Part shown: one piece after another, positions 5,147 through 5,320 of the stretch | How positions within the stretch are numbered: the first letter of the stretch is position 1 | Layout of the letters: each line of letters starts with the position of its first letter | Assembly: GCA_023144115.1 (NCBI GenBank) | Contig: JAGLGH010000060.1 | Coordinates: 1-5,320, forward strand | Reading direction: 5' to 3' | From: Nanobdellota archaeon | GTDB lineage: Archaea; Nanobdellota; Nanobdellia; Woesearchaeales; JAGLGH01 | Length of the DNA stretch: 5,320 nt | Program-made: the position numbers and the translations under genes | The notes under the pieces: generated by a model | Database searches by the model: none | What the model was told of the DNA's origin: nothing | Seen by the model: only the letters and a program-made list of their open reading frames with translations

Positions 5147-5153
5147 CCTCCTT
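5147..5153 (-). promoter_or_regulatory. Ribosome binding site that fixes the start of gene A
   Basis: AAGGAGG on the minus strand, 7 nt before the ATG at 5139. It rules against the upstream in-frame ATG at 5163, which would add eight residues encoded across this site. Confidence 0.85.
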
Positions 5154-5180
5154 CTTCATACATCCCCGAAATATTTTATT

Positions 5181-5228
5181 CACGAGGTAGATTTAACAAT
5201 TAATGTTAACAGTTAGACCCACTTCATG
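5181..5228 (-). promoter_or_regulatory. 48-nt imperfect hairpin in the gene A leader
   Basis: Bases 5228-5181 fold back on themselves: most of the 23 opposed positions pair, with mismatches near pairs 6, 13, 18 and 19. Several pairs are G-U only in the minus-strand transcript, so the fold is better as that RNA than as its complement. It lies within the predicted leader (start near 5246), 28 nt upstream of the ribosome binding site. No T-run follows, so it is not a terminator. No known riboswitch consensus is recognised. Confidence 0.45.
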
Positions 5229-5251
5229 TATATAACAAAGAACAATACAGT

Positions 5252-5280
5252 ATCTTAGCATATTTCTTATATTTTGTCAA
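5252..5280 (-). promoter_or_regulatory. Promoter of gene A
   Basis: TTGACA (5280-5275), 17-nt spacer, TAAGAT (5257-5252) preceded by TGC (extended -10). Predicted start near 5246. Confidence 0.82.
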
Positions 5281-5320
5281 TCTCATGTGCCTTTGATGTA
5301 AAGGTTAAATAGAAATGTCC

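Overview
The window is a low-GC, AT-rich stretch that looks like an accessory region of a Bacillota (probably Clostridia) chromosome. The grounds are strong AAGGAGG-type ribosome binding sites, textbook sigma-A promoters (TTGACA, 17-nt spacer, often with an extended TG-N -10) and compact T-tailed terminators. This placement is an inference from expression signals and composition; no marker gene for the genus is present.

All five credible genes lie on the minus strand, but they do not form one operon. Reading in the direction of transcription (right to left): gene A (5139-4492, 215 aa, unrecognised) has its own promoter, a long leader with a 48-nt imperfect hairpin, and a terminator. Next comes a 514-nt gene-less stretch (3978-4491) holding that terminator, a strong isolated hairpin and, beside the next gene, two identical 38-bp repeats spaced exactly 38 bp apart. 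Gene B (3977-2925, 350 aa) is a Fic-family protein with an N-terminal winged-helix domain and a Gln where the catalytic His should be. Gene C (2669-1734, 311 aa, unrecognised), gene D (1521-1159, 120 aa, small CxxC protein) and gene E (940-50, 296 aa, possible SLOG/LOG-like Rossmannoid protein) follow, and each again has its own promoter and terminator.

Genes A, C, D and E therefore form a run of single-gene transcription units with similar promoter architecture. C and E share an additional ATGTAGG box at the same distance upstream of -35. Three of the four units (C, D, E) begin with a small hairpin almost exactly at the predicted transcription start. The Fic gene stands apart: it has no recognisable Shine-Dalgarno sequence, looks more AT-rich, and is the only gene fronted by operator-like repeats, probably bound by its own winged-helix domain. 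It may have been acquired separately.

Nothing in the sequence shows that the genes act in one pathway. The layout (unrelated, separately transcribed small genes, one Fic-HTH regulator, one possible nucleotide-sensing fold) resembles an accessory island of immunity, defence or conflict-type genes. That reading is an inference from context only. No rRNA, tRNA, CRISPR array, intact transposase or phage gene was seen.
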